DNA of 64,000 bases from Delphinus delphis (GCF_949987515.2 NC_082692.2:85259488-85323487); one strand, 5' to 3'. Shown: positions 10,850-22,857, counted from the stretch's first letter. Notes: generated from the sequence alone by a model not told the origin. Translations and numbers: made by a program.

Positions 10850-13800
10850 TCAGAGCAAAGAATATTACCAGGTCAATTAATAATATAAAGGAGTTACTTC
10901 ATCAAGAGGACACAGCAATTCTAAACATGTTGCTCCTGACGATAACAGAACTCCAAAATACATGAAGAAAAAACCGTTAGAAGTGCTAAGAGAAATATGA
11001 AAATCGATAATTATAGTCTGAGATTTCAACACCCCTCTCTCAATAACTGATAGAACAAGTAGACGGAAAATCACTAAGAGTATAAAATATTTCAACAACA
11101 TTATCGACTGACTTGGTCGGACATTTATAGAACATTCTATTTAACAACCACACAATACACATTCTTTTCAAGTACACAAGGAGCATTTAAGTAAGACAGA
11201 CCATATTCTGGGCCATAAAACAAATCACAATAAATTTAATAGAATTCAAGTCACATGCGTATGTTCTCTGATACAATGGAATTAAATTAAAAATCAATAA
11301 CAGCAATATCCCTGGGAATCTCCAAATATATATAAGTTAATAACACACTTCTATATAACCCATGGTTCAAAAAAGCAATCAAAAGGGAAATTAGAAAGTA
11401 TTTTCAAATGAATAAGTATGAAAACACATACATCAAATTTGTGGGAGGCTGCTAAAATAGTACTGAGGGAAAATTTTATAATAAGAATACTTAGAATAGT
11501 GGTCTCAAATCAATGAACTCAGCTTCATGTTAAGAAACTGGAAAGAGAAAACTGGACTCAAATTAAGTAAAAGAAAGGAAATAATAAAGATCAGAGTAGA
11601 AACCAATAAAGTGGAAAACAGAAAAACAACAGAGAAAATGAATGAAACCAAAATATAGTTCTTTGAGATTAAAAAAAACTGACAAACCTCTAGTCAGACT
11701 GTTCAGGAAAAAATTGAGAAGAAACAAACTACCAAAATCAGGAATGAGATAGATGATATCAAGCAGACTCTACAGATAGCAAGGGAATTCTAAAGAAAAC
11801 AAAGGGCTGATTGATAAGTCTCTGAAAATGAATTAACATTGGAGATGGAAAAATTCCTTGAAAGACACAAACTACCAAAGTTTACTCAAGAAATAGATAC
11901 TAACTTGAATAGCCATATATCTATAGAAGAAATGTAATACGTAGTTAAATACCTTCCCACAGAGGAAATTCAAGGCTCAAATGGCTTCACTCGTGAATTC
12001 TACCAAATATTTAAGGAAAAAATAATACCAACTACATAAATTCTTCTTCTACACAAACTACACACACACACACAAAAAAAACCTGGAAAGGAGAGAATAC
12101 TTTCCAACTCATTCTATTAGGCCAGCCCCACTCTGAAGCAAAAAATAGACAAACCAGTACAAGAGGAGAAAATTAGAAACCAATAACCTTCATGAATATA
12201 GATGCAAAACTCTCAAACAAAATCTTAGCAAGTAGGATATAAGAAAACATAAAAAGGATAATACATCATGACTAACTAGAGGTTCTCACAGGAATGCACA
12301 TTGGTTTAACACTTGGGAGTCAATTAATAGAATTCGTCATTTAACAAACTGAAATAGTAAATCATCTCAAAAGATGCAGAAAAAGCATTTGCCAATCCAA
12401 CATTCATTCCTGATTTAAAAAAAAAAAAACTCTCAGGGAAGTACAGATAGAAGGGAACTTCCTCATCTACAGGTATCTACAAAAACCCACAGCTAATATC
12501 ATGCTTAATGGTGAAAAACTGAATGCTTTTCCTCTAATATGGGGGAAGAGACTAATGAGGTCCATTCTCATCACTTCTATTTAACATTGTACTTATTGCC
12601 AGTGCAATAAGGCAAGAAAAAGAAATAAAAAGCATTGGAAAAGAAAAAGTAAAACTGTCCTTATTCACAGACAACACAATCATCTATGTACAAAACCTCA
12701 TGGAATTTACCCCAAAAAGCTACTAGAATTAATAAGTGAGTTTAATAAAATCTCAGGATACAAGATCAATACGAAACTCAATAATATGTTTATATACTAG
12801 GATTGAAGAATGAGAAATGGAAGTTTTTAAAAATACCATTTATAATAGTATCAAAAATATGAAATACTTATGGATAAATGTGATGAAAGATGTGTAAAAA
12901 CTGTACACTGATAACTACAAAATATTGCTGAAAGAAATTAAAGACCTAAAAAAATGGAGAAATATACCTTGATCATGTATAGGAAGATGGAGTATTGTTA
13001 AGATTTCAATTCTCCCCAAATTGATCTATACACAATCCCAATTAAAATCCTAACAGGCTTTTTTGTAGAATTTGACAAACTGATTCTAAGATCTATATAT
13101 AAATGCTAATAACTCAGAATAGCCAAAACATTCTGAAAAAGAAGAACAAATTTGGAGAAATAACACTCCCTGATTTTAAAAGCTTATTGAAAAGCCACAT
13201 TAATCGATACACTGTAGTATCGCCCTCAAGATAGATGTAGATAAACTGAACAGAATAGCGAGTCCAGAAACAAACACACATATATATATGAACCATTGAT
13301 TTTTGACAAAAATGCAAAGGCAATTGTGTGAACAATAGTAGTTTTTCAAGAGAGGGATGGAACAATTGGCTAACCATATGCAAAAAAAAAGAACTTCAAT
13401 CCATACCTCCCATACCTCATACCGTTTATAAGACTGAGCTTAATATGAAACATAAAATTTTAAGAAAATAAAACCTCTAGAAGAAAATGCAGAAGAAAAT
13501 CTTTGTGACCCTGACTTAGGCAAAGATGTCTTAGATATGACAGCAAAATCAGATGCATAAAATAATTCAAAATGATAAACTGGACTTGGTGAAAATCAAA
13601 ATCTTGTGCTTGTCAAAAGACACTATTAAAAGAATAAAAAGAGAAGCCACAGACCAAGAGAAAATATTTGTGAATCATATATCTTAAAAAGAACTTGACT
13701 CCAGAATATATTCTTAAAACTTTCAAAAATCAATAATAAAAATATATACAAATGGTATCATGAAAAAAGGGCAAAAAGTTGAACAGATTTATCGGCAAAG

Positions 13801-13860
13801 AAGATACAGAGATGGCAGATAAGCACATGAGAAGATGCTCAACATCATTAGCCATTATTT
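10850..13860 (+). mobile_element. L1 fragment: ORF2 endonuclease to near the 3' end, degraded
   Basis: Sense L1 ORF2 text can be followed in order: GATTTCAACACCCCTCTCTC (11.0 kb), TATAGATGCAAAACTC (12.2 kb), 'TATCATGCTTAATGGTGAAA' (12.5 kb), the reverse-transcriptase active-site region near 12.66 kb (now reading F-T-D-N instead of the usual FADD), and the ORF2 C-terminal region to 13.86 kb. No frame stays open for more than about 90 codons. This is dead, old L1 DNA. Confidence 0.8.
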
Positions 13861-13973
13861 CCAACCTAGGAGAATTCTATTCCCAGCCAAACTATCAATC
13901 AAGTATGAAGGTTAAAAAAAGTGCGGTTTCAGATATGTAAAATCTTATTGAGATATATACACCACATAAAAAT
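13860..13973 (+). repeat. Small L1/HAL1 ORF1-end remnant
   Basis: AGAATTCTATTCCCAGCCAA and 'ACTATCAATCAAG' match the L1 ORF1 end. It follows directly on the ORF2 end of the preceding fragment, so it is a different piece. It was later split from its flank by the CHR-1 insertion. Confidence 0.45.
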
Positions 13974-13985
13974 AAATGAAAAAAG

Positions 13986-14273
13986 GGCTTCCCTGGTGGT
14001 GCAGTGGTTGAGAATCTGCCTGCCAATGCGGGGGACATGGGTTCAAGCCCTGGTCTGGGAGGATCCCACATGCCACAGAGCAGCTGGGCCCGTGAGCCAC
14101 AGCTACTGAGCCTGCGCGTCTGGAGCCTGTGCTCCGCAACAAGAGAGGCCACGACAGTGAGAGGCCCGCGCGCCGCGATGAAGAGTGGCCCCCGCTCGCC
14201 GCAACTGGAGAAAGCCCTCGCACAGCAACAAAGACGCAACACAGCCAAAAAATAAATAAATTTATAAATAAAG
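13986..14273 (+). mobile_element. CHR-1-type SINE with 12-bp target-site duplication
   Basis: tRNA-Glu-derived head (GGCTTCCCTGGTGGTGCAGT), body with CACAGCTACTGAGCC, and an A-rich tail with AATAAATAAA. It is flanked by the perfect direct repeat AAATGAAAAAAG at 13974-13985 and 14274-14285. The longer body and the tail 'CAACAAAGACGCAACACAGC' distinguish it from CHR-2. Confidence 0.9.
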
Positions 14274-14549
14274 AAATGAAAAAAGAAAGAAAGAGAAGGA
14301 AAGAAGAAGAAAAAGATGTGGGCTACAGGAAACAGGAGCTCTGACATAGGAAGGTAGTGAAGAGACAAACATAACGTTGAAGGGAAGTGCCAGGGCAACA
14401 GTCGTGCAGACGGCTGTTCAGATCAGATTGAAGAGAATGAAGGTTCCAGGAGAGATGTCTCCAAGGACAAAAATACAACCACCTGATTGGATGATGAGTT
14501 TGGCTGTAGTGAGTGAAACTATATGGTTCTGTCAAAAAGTTTGAGTGGG

Positions 14550-14758
14550 GGTTTCCCTGGTGGCGCAGTGGTTGAGAGTCCGCCTGCCGATGCAGGGGAC
14601 ACGGGTTCGTGCCCCGGTCCGGTAAGATCCCACATGCCGCGGAGCGGCTGCGCCCGTGAGCCATGGCCGCTCAGCCTGCGCATCCGGAGCCTGTTGCTCT
14701 GCAACAGGAGAGGCCACAACAATGAGAGGCCCGCCTACCGCAAAAAAAAAAAAAAAAA
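14550..14758 (+). mobile_element. CHR-2-type SINE with target-site duplication
   Basis: Head GGTTTCCCTGGTGGCGCAGT, internal GGGACACGGGTTCGTGCC (B-box region), end 'GAGAGGCCCGCCTACCGC' plus poly(A). The flanking repeat TTGAGTGGG lies at 14541-14549 and 14759-14767. CHR-2 is the main cue for Cetacea. Confidence 0.92.
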
Positions 14759-14769
14759 TTGAGTGGGTT

Positions 14770-16120
14770 ACAGGCACACATCACTTTACAGGGAGGAAAA
14801 ACCACAATCATTAGCTCTAAGGAAAACAAAAAAGGTGTACAATTCACAAAATGTAGTTATCATGTATGATTGAGCTGTGAACTACACTACACAGGATGGA
14901 ATTTTACAATTCCACAGCTCACTGATGCCACGTTGACTCTAACTAACTTGTATTCATTAGAGTTCTATGCCTGTTAGGAGAGTGGCAGAAGGGTGGCAGC
15001 AGGGGGTGGGGTGGCTCTGAGAAATGCAGCTGTTAACTCATAATGTCTGTGACACTGAAATCAGACCTTCCTAAAATCACACGGAAGTCTAAGGAGAAAT
15101 GTGCCAAAGTCATGCCTTTTATGTGGCTTGTTTCACCATCAAAATCGGTCTGCCTTGTCTCCGAGGTAAGCCCCTTTTATTTTTGCAGATACTCTCCCTA
15201 ACAGTGGTAAGAATTCTGGCCAGTGAAAGATTCTATACTTCATCTAAATCAAAACCCAGTGCAAAGCTTGGGGCGGGCGGAGGAAGAATTTATGTGTGTG
15301 GATGCGAATGTGTATAGAGGGTGGGTATTTTAAAGAGTTAAACGTTCATTTTTCATTACAAGAAAGTTATTGGATAACTGGTAAAACAGAAAATCAAGAA
15401 GGAGTAGGTACATCCCTAAAGGTGTGTCTTATGGGCCTCAGTACCATAGCTTAGACCATTAGATAAGGATGTACTCCAAAAATCTGTATCTTAAAAATTA
15501 TAGTCTCTATAATTCTCTAGAATAGAAAATAACAACAATCAATGCACGATTTGATTTTTGAGTAAATAAGAGAGGAGGGGGAGGAGAGGATTATAGAAGT
15601 AGTAGCTCTGATATCTAATTATATCATGATTCCACACACAGGAAGAGGACGTTTAAGCAACAGGTTTGATCCTATCATCTTTGGCACTCACAGTAGCACC
15701 CTTGTCCTGATAGTTGCATTCCATCTTTCGAAAGCAAAATTTAGGATCACAACATGATTTAACCCTAGAGGGAGTTGAAGCGGCTATTAAACATCATATA
15801 ATAGAAAAGAGAGGGGCCACATAAAAGGCTTTTTTCTCACTTGCAGCCATGGCTATAACTCTTTGAAAAAAATATACTACCAAAATATCAAAAATGAGAT
15901 TTTAAGTGGTAACAAGTGTATATTTTTGTTTCTTCTAAATGTTAGAAGTGTTCATTTTCAAACGATTAAAATACCGCCTATAGCATAATGGTTTTTCTCA
16001 ATTCTGTACCAAGTAATACAACCTTCAGTTTAGTATTTATTTATAAGATGTTGATAGGTTTTTCCCCCCCTCAATTATGTATTAGTCAACGCAGCCCTGT
16101 ATGTGTACTTATTAAGAATT
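14770..16120. other. Unique sequence, nothing recognised
   Basis: No gene, RNA gene or confident repeat is visible. A short T/C run occurs near 16060. Confidence 0.4.
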
Positions 16121-16310
16121 CAGGCTTTCAGGCCAGGTAGACCAGACTTTAACCTTGCTTTACCACTATAGACTATGTAATTAACTGCTGTAATTAACAT
16201 AAGAGTCAAGGTTCCTCATCTGTAAAATGGGGGTACAGGGTTTTGTAGAAGTAAACTAGACAGTGTATGCAAAACACCTTGGCGCACTAATGGATCTAAA
16301 AAAAAACAAA
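16120..16310 (+). repeat. MIR SINE, forward
   Basis: CAGGCTTTCAGGCCAGGTAG, 'TTCCTCATCTGTAAAATGGG' and 'CAAAACACCTTGGCGCA' in MIR order. Confidence 0.6.
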
Positions 16311-16639
16311 ACATCTTTCCCAATGGGTAGACACTGTACTGCAAAGCTAGTGACTGAATAAGAATTTCTTAATCCCTCCTCCCAAGTTCATTTCGGCATC
16401 AAAGCATGTAAATACGGAAGCAAACCAAAGACACAACCCTTGTACACATAACCTTATGGCAAGACATACTGATTTCTGTGACCAACCCCAGGGAAGGGCC
16501 CGAGAGTTCACACCTTAAAGGCTTACATTCACTCAGGAAGCAATGAGGAGTCCATGTCACATTCTAGGCCGGCAGCACTCTTTTGATAAGGATACTTCCT
16601 AAGGTTACAGAGGTGACCTGACTTTAATATGAAATATGG

Positions 16640-17840
16640 GGTTTTTTTCACAATTATGTTACTTGCTTAGGACATCCAGAGTTGTGCAACTATCACTACC
16701 TAATTTTAGAACAACTTCATCACCCCCAAAACAAATGCTCCAATACTCATTTGCAGTCACTCTTCAATCCCCTCTACCTCAAGTCCCTGGCAACTACCAA
16801 TGTGCTTTCTGTCTCCACAGATGTGCCAACTCTGGCCATTTTATAGAAATGCAAGTGTACAATACCTGGTCTTTTGCATTTGACTTCTTCCACTTAGCAT
16901 AATGTTTTCAAGGTTCGTCCATGTTGCAGCATATGTCAGTACTTCATTCCCTTTTATGAGTGTGCAATATTCCACTACGTGGAGAATTCACATTTTGTTT
17001 ATCCACTCATCCACTGACAATTGGATTACTCCCCCCTTGGCTAGTATGAGAAATGCTGCTATAAACATCTGTGTCTAAATTTTATGTGGACATGTTTTTA
17101 TTTCTCTTGGGTATATACCTAGGAGTGGTATACACTGCTGGGTCATAGGTAACTCTATGTTTAACTTATGACAAATTTCCTAACTATTTTCCAAAACAGC
17201 TGCATCGTTTTATATTTATACACCAGCATTGTATGAGGTTCTAATTTCTCCACATCATCGTCAACACTTGCTATTTTTTTGATAACAGCCATCCCACTAG
17301 GTGTGAAGTGGTATCTCACTATGGCTTTGATTTGCATCTTTTTAATGATTAACGATGGTAAGCATCTTCCCATGTATTTATTGGCCATTTGTATATCTTT
17401 TTGAAGAAATGCCTATTCAAATCCTTTGCCCAATTTTAAACTGGACTGTTTGGCTTTTTACTGTTGATTCATAGGCATTCTTTATATATTCCAGACACAA
17501 TTCCCTCATCAGACATATAACTTGAAAATACCTTCTCGCATTCTGTAGGTTGTCTTTTCACTTTCTTGAAGGTGTTCTTTGAAGTGCAAACTTTAAAAAT
17601 TTAATAAAATCCAATTTATCTATCTTTTCCATTTTTTGCTCATCCTTTTGGTGTCATATCTAAGAAACTATTGCCTAATCTAAAGTTATGAAAATTCACT
17701 CCTATGTTTTCTTCTAAGTTTTACAGTTTTAGCCCTTACATTTATGTCTAGGATACATTTTGAATTAATTTTTGTACATTATATTTGTGAGGTAAGGGTC
17801 CAACTTCATTTTTTTGCACATGGAGAAAACTGTTAAAAGA
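16640..17840 (-). mobile_element. Old L1 3' region, antisense
   Basis: A classic antisense L1 3' end: ATATTCCACTACGTGGAGAA, TATACCTAGGAGTGGTATAC, 'GTGTGAAGTGGTATCTCACT', 'CAAATCCTTTGCCCAATTTT', then ORF2 C-terminal text to about 17.8 kb. Heavily mutated, with no usable frame. Confidence 0.85.
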
Positions 17841-18670
17841 GTTTTCACTAAACCATATTTTGCTTATTAGAAGTATGACAGTATGCCATGCGTGTACACA
17901 TGAATGACATATTCAGTCATTCATTCAACAAACATATACAGCAAGGACAATATTTTGAGATATGACCTGATCATTTTTCTTCCTGTTTTTCCCTTTCCTT
18001 CCCCACACTGAAGCAGATAGCAGGGTCCAGGCTTCCTCGCCAAGGAGAGGTTTACGGAAGGTAGCTTCCTGACTTTTGTTCTCCCAAACACCTAAATTCT
18101 GGGACCACCGATTCCCAGGAGAACTGACCAATTACACTATCCAGAAGAACAGAAAGAACAGTATTCCCCAATGCTGGAGTAGACAGGGAGTCCCCAGAGA
18201 CGAAGGCAGAAGGGAGGAGCGAGAGGGTACTGAGAGAGGGCATCTGCACTGGGTTTCCCAGACATACAGCTGAGTGACACCTAATACGATATATATTCTC
18301 AGCCCCTATTCTCACACCCCAAGTCTGGCATGAGACAGCTAAGAATCACCAAACCACAATGGCTTATAAGGACAGAAAAAACATGGCTACAACTGACCAA
18401 ACATTACTGACCTCCCATACACACGCACACACTACCCTGAATGACTGTGTGCCGGGCCATCTGGGCACTAGCCTGGAATTACGGCACATCCCAAAGAAGC
18501 AAAGGTCCATGATGAAACCCCAGAAGCACCAAGTTTACATGTTTTTCTTCACCATCAATGCAAAATGGCAACTCAGTCAGAAATTAAGTTTCTACGAAGC
18601 AGTTATATTTCTGGCACCCTTGATTTTATAGACTGACATTCACACCTGCCACACAAATATTGAGACATAT
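17840..18670. other. Unique sequence, nothing recognised
   Basis: Short open frames on both strands between 17.9 and 18.6 kb overlap each other and resemble nothing known. No RNA gene seen. Confidence 0.35.
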
Positions 18671-18679
18671 ACACATATA

Positions 18680-18727
18680 TGTGTGTGTGTGTGTGTGTGT
18701 CCGTGTGTGTGTCTGTGTGTGTGTGTG
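18680..18727. repeat. (TG)n microsatellite
   Basis: TG dinucleotide run with two small interruptions (CC and TC). Confidence 0.9.
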
Positions 18728-18879
18728 GCATCCTCCTAGGCTAGGCTGAGAATATAAAAGTCAATCAAGCCATGGTTAGCCAAGGCATTTATAGTCTAGT
18801 AAGAGCAAAAAATGTATTTGCCATTTATTACACACCACCTGGGCGCACACCTTGCGTTACACTCTTTTTTTGTAAATGG

Positions 18880-19030
18880 ATCGAATTTAATGGAATCTTC
18901 CTCGCAAAAGGCCTTTGAGGCTCAGAGGTTCAGAGGAGGTAAAGGACTTGGCTAAGGATACATGTTAGTAATTGATGGGACTCGGATATGAACTGAGATA
19001 TATTTAACTCCAAGTCCATCTGCAGTCCTG
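18880..19030 (-). repeat. MIR SINE, reverse
   Basis: TTTGAGGCTCAGAGGTTCAG and GGACTCGGATATGAACTGAG follow reverse MIR. Confidence 0.5.
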
Positions 19031-20215
19031 AAGTTACGACTCCCTCCCATGGAGAGGCCAATCTAAGTAATATCCTTTGATAACTCAGCATCCATTGGAC
19101 ATAGATTTTGTTTTCTAAGAGTTGGGATGAGACTAAGTCAAACCAACTTCCTCTAACTTGATGCTCAACATGCCCATTGGCAGATGACTAGCCAGAAGCC
19201 TGAGGCTGGACAGGAGACATCAGCCAAACTGTCTCCCGTGATGATGGGGACCATGGCCTTGATTGAATCTGTCAAGGTCTGTCAACCAGTCTTCCAAACA
19301 GCAGACTTCTATTACCATTCACATCACCTACATGTGCAGCAAAGAAGTAACAGAACTAATTTGGGGTGGAAACCCCAACTTTTCTATCTATGTGCAAAAG
19401 GAAGCAATTTTTCTTAGAGGGAAGAATCCCACCGAGCTGTTATGCTTTGAGACGCTAGCACTCAAATTGGTGCCTAAGAAACTCTTTTAAATTCTTCAGT
19501 GAAGCTCCCTAGAAACAATAAAGGGAAAATAAGTTGATTCTGGCAATGAAATGTTAATAGTTTTTCCTTAAGTATTAATCTTCTGAACAAATGGTGACAA
19601 TGAAAGAAGCAGGCATATAACTGCTGTGAGAGCCATGATTTATATATTTTCTATTGCTGCTTCTGCTATTTGATCCTGAGAAGATGACTAAACCAAATCC
19701 CAAAGAGAAGCGTACTGAGTCATGGAGAGAAGTAGAAACCTTAGAGAAACCTAAATCATAAGGAACTAATGTCTCTCCTTATGGGTCTTTTTATGCAGAA
19801 TAAATCTCTCCCCATTCGGGATTGTATAACCATTTATCTTTCATTTTCTCATATACAAAGTGAACCTCAGAGGTGAGGACCCTCTGAAATCATTTGGTCC
19901 AATTTCTCCTTTTGTAAATGGGAATATTTGAGATTCCAAGAGGTTAAGCGAAATGTCAAGTGATCATTAGAACAAATAATATGAAGATTTCATCTAAGTG
20001 GTAAGGGTACTGACCTAGGAGTGAGAAGACCTGGATTCTACTGCCCACTCAGCCATGTATGAGTTCACAGAATGAAAGCACTGGATGAGATGCTTTTGGA
20101 AATCTCTCCCCTCTTTGAAGCGGCTTTAATTCTGTGAACATCAGTAGTGTTTGGTTCTTTGTTTTTACAAAGGTAGCACCTTTTTTTGCAGTTATGGTGA
20201 AGGCGCAATACATAC
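19030..20215. other. Unique sequence, nothing recognised
   Basis: A 1.2-kb stretch with no recognisable gene. A weak MIR-like piece lies near 19.86-20.05 kb (AATTTCTCCTTTTGTAAATG). Confidence 0.35.
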
Positions 20216-20450
20216 GGTGGTTGTGAGCGTGGGCTCTAGAGTCAGACTTTCTGCCTTGCAATCCCAGCTCTCACACTTACTTTTGGTGAAAGCCTGAACA
20301 AATTAACCTCTCTGCCTCATCTGCAAAATGGAAATTATAACAGTACCCACCCCATAAGGCCCTTAGAATGATGAAACGAGATAACACATGTCAAGTATTC
20401 AGCACACCGCCTGGCACATAGCAAGTGCTCAGCGACCACAGGCTGCCCTT
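20215..20450 (+). repeat. MIR SINE, forward, well preserved
   Basis: GTGGGCTCTAGAGTCAGACT through CCTGGCACATAGCAAGTGCT, nearly the whole MIR consensus order. Confidence 0.8.
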
Positions 20451-21100
20451 AACAGTGTCATAAAGGAACCAGAGTTGGTATCTCTGTGTGAGTTAAAAGA
20501 AGGCATCCCTTCCTCTGGGCAGAAGCAGCCCAAGTGCTAAGGTCCACATCAAGGCTGGAACTCACTGTCTGTGGCTATGTGCCTGGCTCTAAAATATCAA
20601 AGTAAGAAATCACTCCCCAATATCCTTTGCTGATAGTGGTACCCAATGAATATGTGTCTGTTATCATGTAGGCCTTCTAGAAAACTCTTCAGAGGAGGCC
20701 CACTTAGATGGCAAGGACGCTTTTGCTCTTTTCTTTTCCTTCTTTCTGCCTGGAATGCCGAGGGAATGGCTGGGGTGTCAGCAGCCTGCTGATCACGAGG
20801 AAAGGGCTAAAAGATTTTCAGAGACTCAGATTTACAGCCAATAATTCCATGCCATTAACCTCCAGACTTCTTGTTTTATGAAGAAAAGAAACTCATGTAC
20901 ATTTTTGAGCTACCATTATCAAAATGCAATTCCTGACCAAAACACTCTCCAAAATCTACTTCTCTTTTCTGTCAACAAATATCTGTAGACTTGCCTGGTC
21001 AGCCACTTGTCCCTGGCCGCTTAGGGGCCCTAAGTCAGGCCCTCATTGGCCATCACTTAGATTTTTACAAAATGTCCAAATGCCCTCAAGGTCCTTGCTA
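20450..21100. other. Unique sequence, nothing recognised
   Basis: No repeat or gene I can support. Confidence 0.35.
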
Positions 21101-21245
21101 TTCCAAGTGTGGTCTGTAGACCAGAGGCATTAGTGTCAGCTAAGAAATTACTAGAAAGGCATCATCTCCAGCCCCATCCAGACCTAGTGAATCAGGATCC
21201 CCAGTGATTTCTGGGCACGTTAAAGGCTAAGGCTCTGGACTAGAC
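21100..21245 (-). repeat. MER5A-like DNA transposon fragment
   Basis: CCAAGTGTGGTCTGTAGACC and GACCTAGTGAATCAGGATCC match the reverse strand of the MER5A hAT non-autonomous element. Confidence 0.6.
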
Positions 21246-21480
21246 TTCCAGACTCTGCTCTGTCATTCCTCTTAAACACTACCGTCAAAATAATCTTCCT
21301 GACGCACATCAGTCGTTCTCTAATCACAGCACTTTCCTCAAAAACCTCCAAGGGCTCCTGACTGCCTATAGACTAAAGTTTAGACTCCTCAGTCTGACAA
21401 GGCTTTCTATGATCTTGTGTCATCCTAAAAATGCCCATCACAGTGCCTGCCATGCCAATAAATAATATTCTGCATAAAAC
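21245..21480 (+). repeat. L2 fragment, forward
   Basis: CTCAAAAACCTCCAAGGGCT and 'ACTCCTCAGTCTGACAAGGC' fit L2 ORF2-end/3'UTR text. Confidence 0.5.
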
Positions 21481-21534
21481 AAAGCAAAACATGAGTGTAC
21501 CTGAGAAAGAACATATTTCTTAACTCTGGCTTCT

Positions 21535-21800
21535 CCATCCTAGGCATGGGGATACAGGGTTAGGAAAAACCAGACACAGTCGCTTGCCTTCCTGGAGCTT
21601 AGAGATCAGCTGAACCGACAGGATCTTCAAAAGCAATAAAAATACATAATACCAAATATTAAGTGCTAAGAAGGAAATGAATGGGCAATGGTACAGAGTA
21701 AGCTAGACTGGTCAGAAGAGTGGCCCAGAGGATGGGGAGCCCGTTGAGGGGCTGGTCCAGGCAGAGGGAACGGCCTACGCAAAGCCTGGAGAGAATCTGG
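21535..21800 (-). repeat. L2 fragment, reverse
   Basis: GGCATGGGGATACAGGGTTA, CCTTCCTGGAGCTTAGAGAT and 'GGCCTACGCAAAGCCTGGAG' are typical antisense L2. Confidence 0.55.
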
Positions 21801-22009
21801 TGCAGCTGAGGATCAGAACAGGGGCTGCCCTTTCGGGCTTCCCAGAGGACTGACACCCTGGGAGGAAGGTGGCATGGGATTCACCTTCCAAATCAAGGGA
21901 AAATGCTGAATTTCTTTTCCCTGACATATGCCTTCACTGGGACCACGAATGGGGCAGAGAGCAGGGTATGCTTCAGGGTCGCTGGTGAGTCCGGCCATGG
22001 AAATCACAC

Positions 22010-22110
22010 CGAGTGAAATTTGAATCTCAGCTCTACCACTTACCGGCTCTCAACTCCCTTGACCTCCAAGCCTCTGCTTCCTCAGATATAAAGCGGGTTT
22101 AAGCATAGAA
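22010..22110 (+). repeat. Partial MIR, forward
   Basis: TTTGAATCTCAGCTCTACCA and 'TCTGCTTCCTCAGATATAAA'. It ends just left of the CpG island. Confidence 0.5.
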
Positions 22111-22585
22111 CCAACTTTGTCATTTCTGTGAACGCTGAGGGCGTAAAGCTCCCCAGAACACTGCCGCCCACATCAGTGCTGACCTGAATACTAGAGGTTA
22201 CAAGGCTGTGATCACGACGATGACTGTGAATTACTATGAGCTTGCGGACAGAGGGCTCATCCCAGATCCTCCGGTCCCACACCCCGCCCCCACGCCCCGA
22301 GGCCTCCCGACTCTGCCATCCCAGGCAACCTCCCCCCCGCGCACGGCCACCTCAGTGACCCCAGGGCGGGCGCCGGGCACCGCCGCCGGACCCCCGTTAC
22401 CTGGGGCCAAACGCGACCTGCCGCCACCTCGCGTCCTGGGCCCTGCCTCCCTCCCGGCCGCCTCCCGGCCCCGCAGCTGCTGCGGCGGCGCCCCCAGCCC
22501 AGCCCGGCCCGGGCGGCGCGGGAAGCCTCGGCGGGGCTGGCGGCGGCGGCCACGCGGCGCGCTCCGGCGGAGGGGAGGGGGCTCC

Positions 22586-22587
22586 GC

Positions 22588-22618
<31 letters not shown>

Positions 22619-22623
22619 GCGGC
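22586..22623. repeat. (CGG)n trinucleotide repeat in promoter
   Basis: About twelve CGG/GGC units with a single CAG-type interruption, inside the CpG island 370 bp upstream of the GPR27 start. Confidence 0.85.
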
Positions 22624-22795
22624 TGGCCCGGCGCGGGGCAGAGCCCAGAGGCGCAGCGGCGGCGGCAGCGGCGAAGGAAGAGGAGGAGGAGGAGGATGCA
22701 GGAGCTGCGGGCGGTGGCGCGGCCCGGTCCGCAGTGAAGCCCGCGGCGCCCGAGGCGCAGGGAGTGGCCGTCGCCTCCTGCGCGCACCATTCCTG

Positions 22796-22808
22796 AGATG
22801 GCGGCGAC
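22796..22808 (+). promoter_or_regulatory. YY1-type motif near transcription start
   Basis: AGATGGCGGCGAC fits the YY1 consensus (AANATGGCGGC). It lies 180 bp upstream of the GPR27 start codon in a TATA-less island. Confidence 0.5.
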
Positions 22809-22857
22809 GCGGCGGCAGCTCGGGGAGCCGAGGAGGGGTCACCCGGGCGCGGGCTAA
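22798..22857 (+). CDS. Short upstream ORF before GPR27
   Basis: An ATG overlapping the YY1-type motif opens a frame of 19 codons (M-A-A-T-R-R-Q...) ending in TAA at 22855-22857, well before the GPR27 start. It is translated only if transcription starts upstream of 22798. If so, it could lower GPR27 translation by re-initiation control. No protein function is proposed. Confidence 0.25.
   Translation: MAATRRQLGEPRRGHPGAG

Larger units (their letters stand above)
22399..22810 (-). other. EIF4E3: Likely non-coding first exon of EIF4E3 (5'UTR)
   Basis: Read on the minus strand, CAG|GTAAC forms a consensus splice donor, with the intron GT at 22399-22400 and the exon ending at 22401. In human, EIF4E3 (an eIF4E-family cap-binding translation factor) is transcribed leftward from next to GPR27, so this is the expected place for an alternative non-coding first exon. 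The right boundary is a guess at the island core near the YY1-type motif. I see no EIF4E3 coding sequence: the minus-strand open frames here are low-complexity Ala/Pro/Arg text. The assignment rests on synteny plus one splice signal. Confidence 0.4.

Noticed and set aside
14550..14640. tRNA-like A- and B-box sequence
   Set aside because: It belongs to the tRNA-derived head of a CHR SINE, as do the other similar strings in the window. None folds as a complete tRNA gene.
1..22200. EIF4E3 coding exons
   Set aside because: Expected to the left by synteny, but no open frame in this stretch resembles an eIF4E-family protein. They must lie outside the window.
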